DNA from: Duganella sp. 1411
Lineage (GTDB): Bacteria > Pseudomonadota > Gammaproteobacteria > Burkholderiales > Burkholderiaceae_D
Length of the DNA: 64,000 bases
Assembly (NCBI RefSeq): GCF_017833525.1
Contig: NZ_JAFICD010000001.1
Span: 2,418,001 to 2,482,000 of the forward strand
Direction of reading: 5' to 3'
In this document: positions 63,697-64,000 of the stretch, one piece after another
Layout of the letters: each line of letters starts with the position of its first letter
Position numbering within the stretch: position 1 is the stretch's first letter
Made by a program: the position numbers and the translations under genes
Notes under the pieces: model-generated
The model's input: the letters and a program-made list of their open reading frames with translations, nothing else
Told to the model about the DNA's origin: nothing
Database searches by the model: none

Positions 63697-63720
63697 AAAA
63701 AGCCCTTCGGGGCTTTTTTT
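63694..63720. terminator. Bidirectional Rho-independent terminator
   Basis: AAGCCC (63700-63705) and GGGCTT (63710-63715) form a stem around TTCG, with an A-run before and a T-run after. It can end both the DUF2863 gene and the minus-strand gene beyond. Confidence 0.85.
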
Positions 63721-64000
63721 ATTTTGGGGTCGGTTGAGGTTGCGATTGAGGCTGCGGGAGATAAATGACGATCGGCGCCTGGGCTTGCGGTGCGGGCTGG
63801 GCCGTCGCCGGCCGTGCCTCGAACGACCTGTTGGCCGCGAAATACAAGCCGCCGAAACCGATGAACATGCCGATCATCGATGCGACCATCCAACGGTAGC
63901 CCTCGGCTGACATCTTATGCATTTCGGCGCGCAAGATCTCGATATCGGCCTTCGTCGCTAACGTCGGCACGATTGCATCGATATGCGCCTTGAGCGCGAA
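63719..64000 (-). CDS. Small membrane protein with N-terminal helix (5' part cut by window edge)
   Basis: About 93 C-terminal residues are visible and the frame stays open to the right edge. A charged helix (ATKADIEILRAEMHKMSAEG) is followed by one transmembrane segment (WMVASMIGMFIGFGGLYFAA) and a Pro/Gln-rich tail. This helix-TM pattern resembles phage-type or DUF1640-like membrane proteins. An internal GTG at 63970 could be mistaken for the start, but the upstream residues look like a continuing helix. Function unknown. Confidence 0.6.
   Translation of the reverse strand, partial: FALKAHIDAIVPTLATKADIEILRAEMHKMSAEGYRWMVASMIGMFIGFGGLYFAANRSFEARPATAQPAPQAQAPIVIYLPQPQSQPQPTPK

Overview
The window is high-GC chromosomal DNA from a betaproteobacterium, most likely Oxalobacteraceae (Massilia/Duganella/Janthinobacterium type). 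I infer this from protein character and from gene orders: hfq-hflX-hflK-hflC with hisZ-purA, ispG-hisS-yfgM-bamB-der, surE-pcm-nlpD-rpoS, a gltA-sdhE-sdhBADC-gntR-mdh-acnA block, and a DUF2863 gene. There are 56 protein genes, of which two are cut by the window edges. I saw no rRNA, tRNA, CRISPR array, complete insertion sequence or prophage.

Layout. 1-17.9 kb is housekeeping, almost all on the minus strand: a MarC-family fragment, a phosphoribosyltransferase, purA, hisZ, then (after an inserted plus-strand siderophore-interacting flavoprotein gene) hflC, hflK, hflX, hfq, der, bamB, yfgM, hisS, ispG, rodZ, pilW, rlmN and ndk. 18.1-24.2 kb holds a Bax-inhibitor-like membrane protein, a composite repeat element, rlmD and the surE-pcm-nlpD-rpoS stationary-phase group. 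24.2-26.9 kb is a two-gene accessory module: a TIR-domain protein followed by a KGGxGR-type ATPase fused to kinesin-light-chain TPRs. It is a candidate NTP-dependent conflict or immune system and the most interesting locus here. 27.2-32.3 kb has a DinG/YoaA helicase, a YdcH-like protein, a PP2C phosphatase, a secreted coiled-coil protein and zapE. 32.4-38.5 kb is the 2-oxoglutarate dehydrogenase operon (odhA, odhB, a SHOCT-PspC gene, lpdA).

38.7-48.0 kb is an accessory stretch: two LysR regulators, each divergent from an enzyme gene; an MBL-fold protein; an LRR-protein kinase; an orphan BlaI-like regulator; an NmrA-like oxidoreductase; a small membrane protein; a PilZ protein; an alpha/beta hydrolase with an EF-hand loop; and an NHL-like lipoprotein. 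48.1-60.0 kb is a TCA-cycle block: gltA, sdhE, sdhB, sdhA, sdhD, sdhC, a GntR/UTRA regulator, then mdh, a CoA-ester lyase homologue, an MliC-like exported protein and acnA. The end carries a Tat-type lipoprotein with alginate-lyase-like, Fn3 and LamG parts, a DUF2863 gene and a truncated small membrane protein gene.

Together, citrate synthase, aconitase, the 2-oxoglutarate dehydrogenase complex, succinate dehydrogenase and malate dehydrogenase cover most of the TCA cycle within about 28 kb. A palindromic operator sits between gntR and mdh. Three long intergenic palindromes and one tandem-repeat/inverted-repeat composite are the main non-coding structures.
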